Assembly (NCBI GenBank): GCA_041569895.1
Contig: JBFFXF010000034.1
Span: 1 to 36,890, forward strand
Source of the DNA: JBFFXF01 sp041569895
GTDB taxonomy: Bacteria > Planctomycetota > UBA8108 > JACQVS01
Reading direction: 5' to 3'
DNA length: 36,890 bases
Positions within the stretch are counted from its first letter, which is position 1. Each line of letters begins with the position of its first letter. Position numbers and translations under genes: made by a program. The notes beneath the pieces were generated by a model, which was given only the letters and a program-made list of their open reading frames with translations, was not told where the DNA came from and searched no databases. This document shows positions 8,938 to 16,812 of the stretch, one piece after another.

Positions 8938-10278
8938 TCACTCGGACCCGATCTCCACGACCACATCCGCGCCCGCATCCCCCCCGTCGTCCACCAGATC
9001 CTCCCCGATGCCCCACAGCAGGCCTCGCTCCCTCGAGTAGCGTAACGGCTCGCCATCCCACGGGTCGCGGGGGACCTCGGCGAGGTACTCCGGTGTGAGC
9101 GCTTCCAGCGTCTCGGGGAGCTCGCCGCGCTCGAGCTGGTGGCAGCGGAGGGCGAGGTACGCGATGGTCGCCCGGTGGTGGCAACGCGCCTCGTCGAGTC
9201 GCGCGGTGGCGAGGGCGACGGTCGGGGAGATCATGTCGTGAAGCAGCCTGCCGCCGAGATTGCGGATCGACACGGGGATCTCCGTGCCGCCGATCGAGAA
9301 CCACTTGCTCTTCTCCGGGAGCTCCTCGCGGTCCGCGGGAGGCGCTTCGAGGTTTCGTATCATCAGGCGATACGCATCGCCGAGAATCTTCTTCGTCTCG
9401 TTCGGTCGCATCAGCAGCGGCCCGGTGTACCCCGCCAGGGCGCCGAGCGTCTCGCCCGGGTCGTCAATGAGCGCCGCGCAGAGCCGGTACTCGCGCGTGA
9501 GCACGTCGCTCCACGCCGCGACGCTCGGGCTCAGGGACTCGACCTCGCGCATCGCGACGCGGACGCGCGCGGCATCCGGGACGCGGCTCGCGACGTCACG
9601 CACGGCGCGGAGACCCATCGACCTCAGGGCGGATCCCACGAGGAGCGAGACGAGGACGCCCCGCCCCTGCGCCATGACGTGTCCGACGCGGGCCATGCGC
9701 AGGGCGTCCTCGAGGGCGCGGTTCGGATCGCCTTCCTCGAGCAGCAGGCGCGCTCGGTCGACGAGCAGGTAGGCCACGCCTCGCGCCCCCGTGACGGGAA
9801 TCGGAAGCGCATCGTCGAACGACGTCGTCTCCGGCAGCTTGAATCCCGGCAAGGCGAGGCACCTGTCGATCGCCTCGAAGACCGCGCCGTTCTTCTCGAT
9901 CAGCCGTCGCGAGCCGGCCTCGTCCCAGTCCTCGTCGAAGACGCTGCCGACGGCGACGTACGCACCATCCTCCTCCTCCTCGTCCGCCGGCTGCAACGCC
10001 TCGACCGCGGCCAGGAGCTCGAAGTACCCGTTCTCCGCATCCGGGAGCGACACCGTCGCTGGCGCCAGATCGCTGTCGTCCGGCGGCGCGATGTCGCGGA
10101 AGAGGAACCAGCCCGCGATGCCGGCGAGCGTCGCCAGGCAGCCGAAGAAGACGCCGAGGACGATCAGCAGCCGCCTCGGGAAGCGACGGCCGCGTCGTCG
10201 CGGTGTGCGCTCTTCCCCGGGAGCGCCTCGCGCGTCGGGAGCCGCCGGATCTTCGTTCTGGAACGGGGGAGCAGTCAT
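8938..10278 (-). CDS. Membrane-anchored protein of unknown function with pilin-like C-terminal motif
   Basis: A 446-residue protein I do not recognise by name. A basic cytoplasmic N-terminus (RRRGRRFPRR) precedes one transmembrane helix at about 36-60 (RLLIVLGVFFGCLATLAGIA), so the rest should lie outside the cytoplasmic membrane. The extracytoplasmic part is mostly helical. It ends in a motif seen in many planctomycete proteins and resembling type II pseudopilin tails: A-YLALRCHQLERGELPETLEAL, then VPRDPWDGEPLRYS and DDGGD. The ATG overlaps the stop codon of the glutamate-cysteine ligase gene by 4 nt (ATGA), which indicates translational coupling. A direct role in thiol metabolism is possible from this linkage but nothing in the protein shows it. 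Confidence 0.85.
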   Translation of the reverse strand: MTAPPFQNEDPAAPDARGAPGEERTPRRRGRRFPRRLLIVLGVFFGCLATLAGIAGWFLFRDIAPPDDSDLAPATVSLPDAENGYFELLAAVEALQPADEEEEDGAYVAVGSVFDEDWDEAGSRRLIEKNGAVFEAIDRCLALPGFKLPETTSFDDALPIPVTGARGVAYLLVDRARLLLEEGDPNRALEDALRMARVGHVMAQGRGVLVSLLVGSALRSMGLRAVRDVASRVPDAARVRVAMREVESLSPSVAAWSDVLTREYRLCAALIDDPGETLGALAGYTGPLLMRPNETKKILGDAYRLMIRNLEAPPADREELPEKSKWFSIGGTEIPVSIRNLGGRLLHDMISPTVALATARLDEARCHHRATIAYLALRCHQLERGELPETLEALTPEYLAEVPRDPWDGEPLRYSRERGLLWGIGEDLVDDGGDAGADVVVEIGSE

Positions 10279-11582
10279 TCGACCAGCATCTCCCGCAATC
10301 TCCTGTCGAGCCCGGCGCCGAGCGTGTCGCGCTCCGCCGCGAAGCTCCACGTCTCGACGCGGTCGTCGAGTGGCGAGAGCGCCGCCGCGCCGGTCGGGTC
10401 GCAGCGCTCGAGGCCACGTCGGGCCGCGCGCAGGAGCTCGCGCGCATCGGAGCGGAGCGAGCGACCGGCGGTCTCGCCGTCGAGTCCCCGCGCGATCGCC
10501 GCATCGAGCAGGTTGTCCGCGGCTCGCCGGTCGGGCGCGGCCAGCGTTTCGGCGCGAACCAGCGCGTCGCGGTCGTGGAAGACGCCCTTGACCAGCGCGG
10601 CGAGGGCCAGCGCCAGCGACCACGGGGTCATGTCGAAGGAGCGGATCTCGATGAAGTGGCGCATGCGGACCCATGGAAAGAGCGTGCCGAGGTGCAGGTC
10701 CCAGTCCGCGGCGGTGGGCTCGATCGTGCCGCCGTCGCGGTCGCGCACGCGGCCGGCGAGCAGCTCGCGGAACGCATGCTCCCCGAGCGGGATCTGTCTT
10801 CCGTCGCGGGTCACGAAGTAGACGGGCGCGTCGAGCGCCCATTCGACGTAGTCGCGGAAGCCGGCGTTCTCGTCGAAGACGAACGGCTGGAAACCGCAGC
10901 GCGCCGGGTCGGTGTCGAGCCATGCGTGCGCGCGGTTCGACGCCCGGTCCGAGACGCGTCCCTCGCGGGCCATCGAGTTGGCGCTCAGCGCGACGAGCAG
11001 CGGCGTCAGACCGGCGGCCAGCCGCAGCTTGCGCATCGCGTCGCGCTCCGAGTCGAAGTCGATGGCGACCTGGATGGCGCACGTCACCTTCATCATCCAG
11101 CGCCCGCGTCCGCCGACGCGCGGCATGTAGTCGTACATGAACCGGTAGCGGTCCTTCGGAACGAGCTCGACGTCGTCCGGCGCATCGATCGGGTGGAAGC
11201 CGACGGGCAGCAGCGCGAGGTCGAGTGGCGCCATCACCGAGGCGATCTCGCCGAGGAACGCCTCGACCAGCGCACGGGTCGCGTCGATGGTCTCCGCCGG
11301 AGCGGTCGAGTACTCGATGACGCCGCCCGGCTCCAGGGTCACATGGCCATCCGCTCGCGAGAGCCCGACGATGAGGTCACCCTCGTTGATCGGCTCCCAC
11401 CGTCCGCTCGCGGCCATGGTCTCGAGCACCGTCTGGATGCCCGGCTGCGCGCCGTAGGGCACCATGCGCAGGTCGGCGCGTCGCACCGGAAAGTACTCGA
11501 GCTCGATGCCGACACGGAAGTCGCCACGCGGGGTGATGCCGCCACGGAACGGAAGGAGGAGGTCATCGGGGGAAAGGGCCAT
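10275..11582 (-). CDS. Glutamate-cysteine ligase, plant/alphaproteobacterial-type (GCS2) family
   Basis: A 435-residue carboxylate-amine ligase that should join glutamate and cysteine, the first step of glutathione-type thiol synthesis, with ATP. Family signatures include GIELEYF with E27 and E29 near the N-terminus, INEGDLIVGLSR, the substrate-binding LEPGGVIEYSTAP, and an RYRFMYDYMPRVGGRGRWMM segment close to the plant-type consensus. The length fits the family. A related amide-forming role (for example an EgtA-like ligase) cannot be excluded. The ATG at 11582 has only a distant GGAG upstream. The downstream gene is coupled through an ATGA overlap. The promoter side faces hexanucleotide array locus 3. 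Confidence 0.88.
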   Translation of the reverse strand: MALSPDDLLLPFRGGITPRGDFRVGIELEYFPVRRADLRMVPYGAQPGIQTVLETMAASGRWEPINEGDLIVGLSRADGHVTLEPGGVIEYSTAPAETIDATRALVEAFLGEIASVMAPLDLALLPVGFHPIDAPDDVELVPKDRYRFMYDYMPRVGGRGRWMMKVTCAIQVAIDFDSERDAMRKLRLAAGLTPLLVALSANSMAREGRVSDRASNRAHAWLDTDPARCGFQPFVFDENAGFRDYVEWALDAPVYFVTRDGRQIPLGEHAFRELLAGRVRDRDGGTIEPTAADWDLHLGTLFPWVRMRHFIEIRSFDMTPWSLALALAALVKGVFHDRDALVRAETLAAPDRRAADNLLDAAIARGLDGETAGRSLRSDARELLRAARRGLERCDPTGAAALSPLDDRVETWSFAAERDTLGAGLDRRLREMLVE

Positions 11583-11640
11583 GCATGTTCCAGTAGAACT
11601 CCGGTGGGATATTCAGTAAAGTCCAATGTCGTTTCGATCG

Positions 11641-11868
11641 TACCCGTACCCGTACCCGTACCCGTGCCCGAAAGCGATCGGGGTCGGCAGGCGTGGCCGA
11701 CGTCGGGGCCGGGTCATCGGGGATCGAGTCCGAGACAGAGGACAGAGACAGAGGACAGAGGACCGATTCCGATACCGATTCCGATACGGATGCCGATGCC
11801 GACACCGATTCCGACTCCGACCCCGATTCCGATTCCGACACCGACTCCGATTCCGATTTCGAGACGGT
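11641..11868. repeat. Hexanucleotide array, locus 3
   Basis: This array lies in the divergent space between the ligase gene and the SMP-30/esterase gene. On the plus strand it repeats the block order of locus 2: CCCGTA then CCCGTG units (11641-11669), a less regular CG-rich linker, ACAGAG units (about 11732-11760) and CCGAYN units (about 11762-11860). It reaches into, or stops just before, the start of the downstream gene, so a normal promoter and ribosome binding site are hard to find there. Confidence 0.9.
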
Positions 11869-13601
11869 GGCGTCCGACGCTGACCGTGCTTGCCTGCTCC
11901 CTCACCGCGCTGCTGTTCACCTCGTCCCGGCTTGCCGCCCATGACTTCCCGCCGACCGTCGCCGATGGCGCCGGGCTCGTCGAGGTGTACGCCGATGATC
12001 GCTTTTTCGAGGGGCCGACCTGGCATGCCGCGAGCGGGGCGCTTTACTTCACTGCTTTCGGGGGGGACAACCAGCAGCTGCTTCGTCTCGATCGGCCCGG
12101 GGTGGTGTCTGTGGTCGCGGATCGCACCGAGGGGGTCAATGGCACGTATCTGTCACGCTCGGGGACGATCCTCGCCGCGCAGGCGTACGGGCACCGTGTT
12201 CTCGAGTACGTGATTCCGGAAGGCGGCGATGGAGTCGCGGGGACGACCTCGCGCGTGCTGCTCGCCGATGACTCGCTCAACCAGCCGAACGACATCTGCG
12301 AGAGCGTCCTCGGCGACGTGTTCTTCTCCGATCCCGACTTCGCGAAGCGAGAGCGCAGCGCGGTCTATCGGCTTGACGGCGATGGCACGGCGCACCGCGT
12401 GCTGTCCGACATGCCGGTGCCGAACGGGCTGCTGACCTCGAACGACGGCACCAGGCTCTACGTCGCCGACAGTCACCTGAAGCACTGGCGCGAGTATCCG
12501 ATCCTGCGCGACGGCAGCGTAGGTCCCGGGCGCGTGTTCTTCGACCCGGACGTCGAGGATCGCTCCGATCCGGACGGCATGTCCGCGGACCGCGAGGGGA
12601 ACCTCTATCTCACCGGACGCGGCGGCGTGTGGTGCGTCGATCCGGCGGGGGAGGCGCTCGGGTTCATCCCGGTGCCGGAGTTCTGCTCCAACGTGACTTT
12701 CGGCGGCGACGACGGCAAGACGCTCTACCTGACGTGCAAGGGCAAGGTCTACAGCCTGCGCATGAAGGTGCAGGGCGCGCAGTTCGGCGCGGATGACCCG
12801 TTCGCGCTCGGCCGCGACTCGCGCCGCCAGCCCGGCGTGCCGCGTGGAGGCGTCACGAGGCACGTGTGGAAGAGCGAGATCTTCGAGGGCACCATCCGCG
12901 AGTACTGGATCTACGTCCCCGCGCAGTACGACGGCGAGACGCCCGCGAACGTGATGGTCTTCCAGGACGGCCACGCGTACGTGTCGGAGTACGGCGACTT
13001 CCGCGTGCCGGTGGTCCTCGACAACCTCATTCACCGCGGCGCGATTCCGGTGACGGTGGCGATCCTCATCAACCCCGGGCACCGCCCGCCTCCCGGCGAG
13101 GAGGGGTTCCCGGAGAACCGCTGGCGCTCGAGCAACCGCAGTGTCGAGTACGACACGCTCGACGACCGCTACGCCCGGTTCCTGATCGAGGAGATCCTCC
13201 CGGAGGTCGGCTCGCGGTACCGCCTCACGGACGACCCGGATCGGCGGGCGATCTGTGGCATCAGCTCGGGCGGCATCTGCGCGTTCACCGTCGCGTGGGA
13301 GCGTCCGGACGCCTTCCGCAGGGTCGTCAGCCACGTCGGCAGCTTCACCAATATCCGCGGCGGACACGTCTACCCGGCGCTGGTCCGCAAGTCGGAGAAG
13401 CGGCCGATTCGCGTCTTCCTCCAGGCCGGGTCCGCGGATCTCGATAACCGCCACGGCAACTGGTGGCTCGCGAACCTGCAGATGGAGTCCGCGCTCGAGT
13501 TCGCCGGCTACGACTTCAAATTCGCCGGCGGGGACGGCGCTCACAACGGGCGCCACGGCGGCGCGATCCTTCCCGAGACGCTCGAGTGGCTCTGGCGGTG
13601 A
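11796..13601 (+). CDS. Secreted SMP-30/gluconolactonase-like protein fused to an esterase
   Basis: Two enzyme-like domains in one chain. The first is an SMP-30/gluconolactonase/LRE-type beta-propeller with likely metal and active-site positions FFEGPTW, NQPNDIC, VPNGLL and SDPDGM. The second, after RQPGVPRGGVTRH, is an alpha/beta-hydrolase of the enterochelin esterase-like (IroE/Fes) group with the nucleophile elbow GISSGG, an acidic segment AGSADLD and a terminal GAHNGRHGG histidine region. A signal peptide (VLACSLTALLFTSSRLAA) indicates export. The start is uncertain. ATG at 11790 or 11796 lies inside the hexamer array and adds a Pro-Thr-Ile repeat; GTG at 11886 gives 571 residues but no basic n-region. 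Neither has a clear Shine-Dalgarno. Such fusions probably hydrolyse lactone or ester bonds in plant or algal material, which is inference. Confidence 0.88.
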   Translation: MPTPIPTPTPIPIPTPTPIPISRRWRPTLTVLACSLTALLFTSSRLAAHDFPPTVADGAGLVEVYADDRFFEGPTWHAASGALYFTAFGGDNQQLLRLDRPGVVSVVADRTEGVNGTYLSRSGTILAAQAYGHRVLEYVIPEGGDGVAGTTSRVLLADDSLNQPNDICESVLGDVFFSDPDFAKRERSAVYRLDGDGTAHRVLSDMPVPNGLLTSNDGTRLYVADSHLKHWREYPILRDGSVGPGRVFFDPDVEDRSDPDGMSADREGNLYLTGRGGVWCVDPAGEALGFIPVPEFCSNVTFGGDDGKTLYLTCKGKVYSLRMKVQGAQFGADDPFALGRDSRRQPGVPRGGVTRHVWKSEIFEGTIREYWIYVPAQYDGETPANVMVFQDGHAYVSEYGDFRVPVVLDNLIHRGAIPVTVAILINPGHRPPPGEEGFPENRWRSSNRSVEYDTLDDRYARFLIEEILPEVGSRYRLTDDPDRRAICGISSGGICAFTVAWERPDAFRRVVSHVGSFTNIRGGHVYPALVRKSEKRPIRVFLQAGSADLDNRHGNWWLANLQMESALEFAGYDFKFAGGDGAHNGRHGGAILPETLEWLWR

Positions 13602-13636
13602 GCCGCCGGACGCCGGGTGAGTCGGCGTGGCGGGGA

Positions 13637-13664
13637 CCCGGGCGCGAACCCCGGGGCTCGTTTT
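13637..13664 (+). terminator. Possible intrinsic terminator after SMP-30/esterase gene
   Basis: CCCGGG at 13637-13642 can pair with CCCGGG at 13650-13655 across a 7-nt loop, followed by CTCG and four T. The stem is GC-only and the T tract short, so this is a moderate candidate. It lies 36 nt past the stop codon and before the next promoter. Confidence 0.4.
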
Positions 13665-13668
13665 GCCG

Positions 13669-13697
13669 TTCAGAGATCGGCCCGTTTCTGCTATAAG
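13669..13697 (+). promoter_or_regulatory. Sigma70-like promoter of the glycosyltransferase operon
   Basis: An extended -10 element TGCTATAAG (TATAAG at 13692-13697) lies 17 nt after a weak -35, TTCAGA at 13669-13674. It is 60 nt ahead of the first glycosyltransferase start, which is a normal leader length. Confidence 0.55.
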
Positions 13698-13756
13698 GCG
13701 AGCACTGGCGCGTCCTCGGCGGCCCGGGGCCGCGAGGACCGCCGGGAACGACCGTC

Positions 13757-14614
13757 ATGACAGCGCCCAATCCCGGTCGCGGCTCCATCTCTGCGTGCAT
13801 CATCTCCTTCAACGAGGAGCGCAACATCGGGGAGTGCCTCGATTCGGTCTCCTGGTGCGACGAGATCGTCGTCATCGACTCGTTCAGCCGCGATCGGACG
13901 GTCGAGATCGCGCGGCAGCGCGGAGCCCTCGTCGAGCAGCACGAGTGGAGCGGACACGTCGCCCAGAAGAACATCGCCCTCGACCGGGCGGGGGGCGACT
14001 GGGTGATCGCGCTCGACTGCGATGAGCGCGTCACGCCCCGGCTGCGTGACGCGATCCTGCGGATCCTCGAGGCGCCCCGCGCCGACGGCTATCTGATCTC
14101 GCGCAAGCTGGAGTATCTCGGTCGCTGGCTCGAGCACGGCGGATGGTTTCCGGAATGGCGCATGCGGCTCTTTCGCCGGGGCCGCGGCCGCTGGACCGGG
14201 GTCGACCCGCACGATCGCATCGCCCTGGACGGCAAGACGGCGCGCATCGAGCCCACCGGCGAGGGCGCGGACGCCGCGGTGATCCTGCACCATTCCTTCC
14301 GTGACCTCTCGCACCAGCTCAAGGTCCTCGACCGCTATTCCGAAATTCAGGCGGGAGAGCTGTATCGCGCCGGCCGAAAGGCGCGCGCGCTGGACCTCGT
14401 GTTCCGGCCGTTTTATCGGTTCGTCATGACGTACTTCGTTCGAGGCGGCTTCCTCGATGGCGCGTCGGGCTTCCACATGGCGGTGAACCACGCCTACGCC
14501 GCCTACATGAAGTACGCGCGCCTCTGGGAGCTGCAGCGGGGGCTGGTGCAGCCGCGCGAGAAGTCCGAGGTGCTGCCGCGAGCGGAGGAGAGCCAGCGGG
14601 AGGGGGCCTCATGA
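13757..14614 (+). CDS. Glycosyltransferase family 2, LPS core WaaE/KdtX-like
   Basis: A 285-residue GT-A fold glycosyltransferase. The N-terminus ISACIISFNEERNIGECLDSV is the usual GT2 nucleotide-binding strand, and the metal-binding DxD is D87-C88-D89 in VIALDCDERV. The GHVAQKNIALD segment and the overall length match WaaE/KdtX-like enzymes that add a beta-linked hexose to the LPS inner core. No signal or clear membrane helix is present, so it should act on lipid-linked acceptors at the inner face of the cytoplasmic membrane. The next gene starts inside its stop codon (ATGA overlap at 14611-14614). Donor sugar and acceptor are not visible in the sequence. Confidence 0.92.
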   Translation: MTAPNPGRGSISACIISFNEERNIGECLDSVSWCDEIVVIDSFSRDRTVEIARQRGALVEQHEWSGHVAQKNIALDRAGGDWVIALDCDERVTPRLRDAILRILEAPRADGYLISRKLEYLGRWLEHGGWFPEWRMRLFRRGRGRWTGVDPHDRIALDGKTARIEPTGEGADAAVILHHSFRDLSHQLKVLDRYSEIQAGELYRAGRKARALDLVFRPFYRFVMTYFVRGGFLDGASGFHMAVNHAYAAYMKYARLWELQRGLVQPREKSEVLPRAEESQREGAS

Positions 14615-16812
14615 GCGCCAGCGGGAGCGAACGCCGCGACGACTCGACCCCCGACCTCTCGATCGTCGTCGTCAGCTGGAACACGCGCGACGCCCTGGTG
14701 AGCTGTTTGAAGACCGTCCGGGCGGCGTCGGAGCGCGTGTCGCTCGAGGTGATCGTCGTCGACAACGGCTCGCTCGACGGCAGCGCCGAGGCGGTGGCGT
14801 CGAGCTTCCCCGACTTCAAGCTGATCGCCAACCGCCGCAACGCGGGCTTCGCGCGAGCGAACAACCAGGCCTTTCCCCACTGCCGCGGCCGATACATCCT
14901 GCTCCTCAATCCCGATACCGAGGTCGAGGCGGAGCCGCTGCGCGGCCTCGTCGAGTTCATGGGTCGCACGCCCGATGCCGGCGCCGCGGGGCTCCAGCTG
15001 CTGCACCCCGACGGGCGGCGCCAGAACTCCTACGACAACTTCCACTCGCTGACGACGGAGCTGCTGTCGAAGCACCTGCTGCGGCTCATCCTGCCGCGCC
15101 GCTATCCGTCGAAGCGACACGTACCGCCGGGACCGATCGAGGTCGACATCGTCATCGGCGCGTGCCTGATCCTGCGGCCGTCGCTGCTCCGACAGCTCGG
15201 CGGCTTCGACGACCGGTTCTTTCTGTTCGTCGAGGAGTCCGACCTCTGCTACCGGATCCGCCAGAGCGGCTGGAAGGTCTACCACGTCCCGCACCTCAGC
15301 ATTCGCCACACGTTTCACTTCTCGAAGGAGCGCGCGCCGGCGCACGCGGCGATCGAGTACGCGCGCTCGAACTACTTCTTCTTCAAGAAGCACAGGTCGA
15401 GGGGCGTCCACGCCGCGTTTCGGGTCCTCAAGGCGCTCAGGCTGATGCTGATCAATCTGCCGCTGAGCCTCATCGCCGTGACGCTGACGCTCGGGCTGGC
15501 CGCATCCCAGCGGAGGCGCCTGGCGATCCGGGCGCGCCTCGCGCTGTGGCATCTCCTCGGCTGCCCGGCCTCGTGGGGGATGCGGCAGGTGAGCGGGTTC
15601 CGCGGTTACAGCCGCCGCCGGGTCTCGCGCCAGGGCGAGACTCGCGAGATTCTCATCCGCGATGGCCTCGCCGGCGACGTCCGCGCCGCGCTCGAGGATC
15701 CCCGCCCCGCGCTCGAGTCGGGCGAGGCGGAGCTGTTGAAGCAGAGCCGCATCAAGCGCACGTTCCGGCTGCGGCCGGGCGGCGGCGAGTCCGCGCCGAC
15801 CGTCCGCCTGACCGCGTACCGCAGGCGCCGGTGGCTCGACATCATCGCCGACAGCCTCGGCGTCGCGCCCGGGATCCACTGCTTCGAGCGCGCCATGGAG
15901 GTCGCCGATCAGGGAGTGCCGACCATCCTCCCCATCGCCGCGGGCAGCACGCGTCGCCTCGGAATGGTGAGGGATTCCCACGTCGCGTTCGAGGAGGTGC
16001 CGGGCCTCGTCAAGCTGCACGCTCTGCTCGACGTCGAGTCGGGCGTCGCTCGCGACACGGCGCACCGGGCCCGCCTGCGCGCGTACGGGCGATTCGTGCG
16101 ACGCCTGCACGACGCCGGCATCCTGCAGCGCGACCTGAATCCGGGGAACGCGCTGGTCCCCGCGACCGCCGCGCCGGACGACGACGCGTCGATCCTGCTG
16201 GTCGACGTCGAGCGGGTGACCGTCGGCCCGCCGCTCGGCTGGGAGGCGCGCGTCGAGTCGCTGGCGCGGCTCAACCGGCTGCGGGCCGGGCTCACGCACA
16301 CCGACCGCGTCCGTTTCCTGCACGGCTACTTCGAGACCCCCGTCGAGCAGCACGCCCCCGGCGACGCGGATACCGAGACCTCGCCCGACGCGCTGCGGCG
16401 GCGGCTCTTCCGTGAGGTGAACGCGCGCATGGAGCGGCTGCGACGCGGCGACGGGCGTCGCGCCATGCGGAACTGCGTCCGCGAGAACTGGTACTTCGGC
16501 CGGGTCACGGGCCCCGACGGGACCACGGCGCACTTCCGCCGGCGCGCCTGGCCGTGGCAGGAGTCGCCGATGCTCGACACCGACAAGGCGAGCGAGCTCG
16601 TCGGCAAGGTGGTACGCGGCGAGGAGCTCCCCGAGACGCTTGAGGTCGTCGAGACCAACGGCAGCGGCGGCATGGCGCATTGGCGCGAGGCCAACCGCGC
16701 CTTCCAGGCCGGCGAGCGCGAGAACGTGCCGCTGCTCCTGGTTCGTGGCCGCGCGGTCGATCGAGTGGTCTCCAGCCGGCGGAGGATCGATGGCCCTCTC
16801 GAGCTCAACTGA
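14611..16812 (+). CDS. GT2 glycosyltransferase fused to a WaaP/Kdo-kinase-like domain
   Basis: A 733-residue two-domain protein. Residues 1 to about 260 are a rhamnosyltransferase-type GT2 (LSIVVVSWNTRDAL, VIVVDNGSLDGS, LLNPDTEVE, FFLFVEESDLCYRIRQSGW). A hydrophobic amphipathic stretch at about 272-292 may touch the membrane. From about 330 it becomes a lipopolysaccharide kinase (WaaP/Kdo kinase)-like domain: the catalytic loop is Q506-R-D508-L-N-P-G-N513, with Q in place of the usual H, and the metal-binding motif is V531-D532-V-E-R535. A 120-residue tail with REANRAFQAGERENVPLLLV follows. It overlaps the gene before by 4 nt and the gene after by 23 nt. The fusion suggests that transfer of a sugar and phosphorylation of the same glycan core are linked, which is inference. 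Confidence 0.92.
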   Translation: MSASGSERRDDSTPDLSIVVVSWNTRDALVSCLKTVRAASERVSLEVIVVDNGSLDGSAEAVASSFPDFKLIANRRNAGFARANNQAFPHCRGRYILLLNPDTEVEAEPLRGLVEFMGRTPDAGAAGLQLLHPDGRRQNSYDNFHSLTTELLSKHLLRLILPRRYPSKRHVPPGPIEVDIVIGACLILRPSLLRQLGGFDDRFFLFVEESDLCYRIRQSGWKVYHVPHLSIRHTFHFSKERAPAHAAIEYARSNYFFFKKHRSRGVHAAFRVLKALRLMLINLPLSLIAVTLTLGLAASQRRRLAIRARLALWHLLGCPASWGMRQVSGFRGYSRRRVSRQGETREILIRDGLAGDVRAALEDPRPALESGEAELLKQSRIKRTFRLRPGGGESAPTVRLTAYRRRRWLDIIADSLGVAPGIHCFERAMEVADQGVPTILPIAAGSTRRLGMVRDSHVAFEEVPGLVKLHALLDVESGVARDTAHRARLRAYGRFVRRLHDAGILQRDLNPGNALVPATAAPDDDASILLVDVERVTVGPPLGWEARVESLARLNRLRAGLTHTDRVRFLHGYFETPVEQHAPGDADTETSPDALRRRLFREVNARMERLRRGDGRRAMRNCVRENWYFGRVTGPDGTTAHFRRRAWPWQESPMLDTDKASELVGKVVRGEELPETLEVVETNGSGGMAHWREANRAFQAGERENVPLLLVRGRAVDRVVSSRRRIDGPLELN

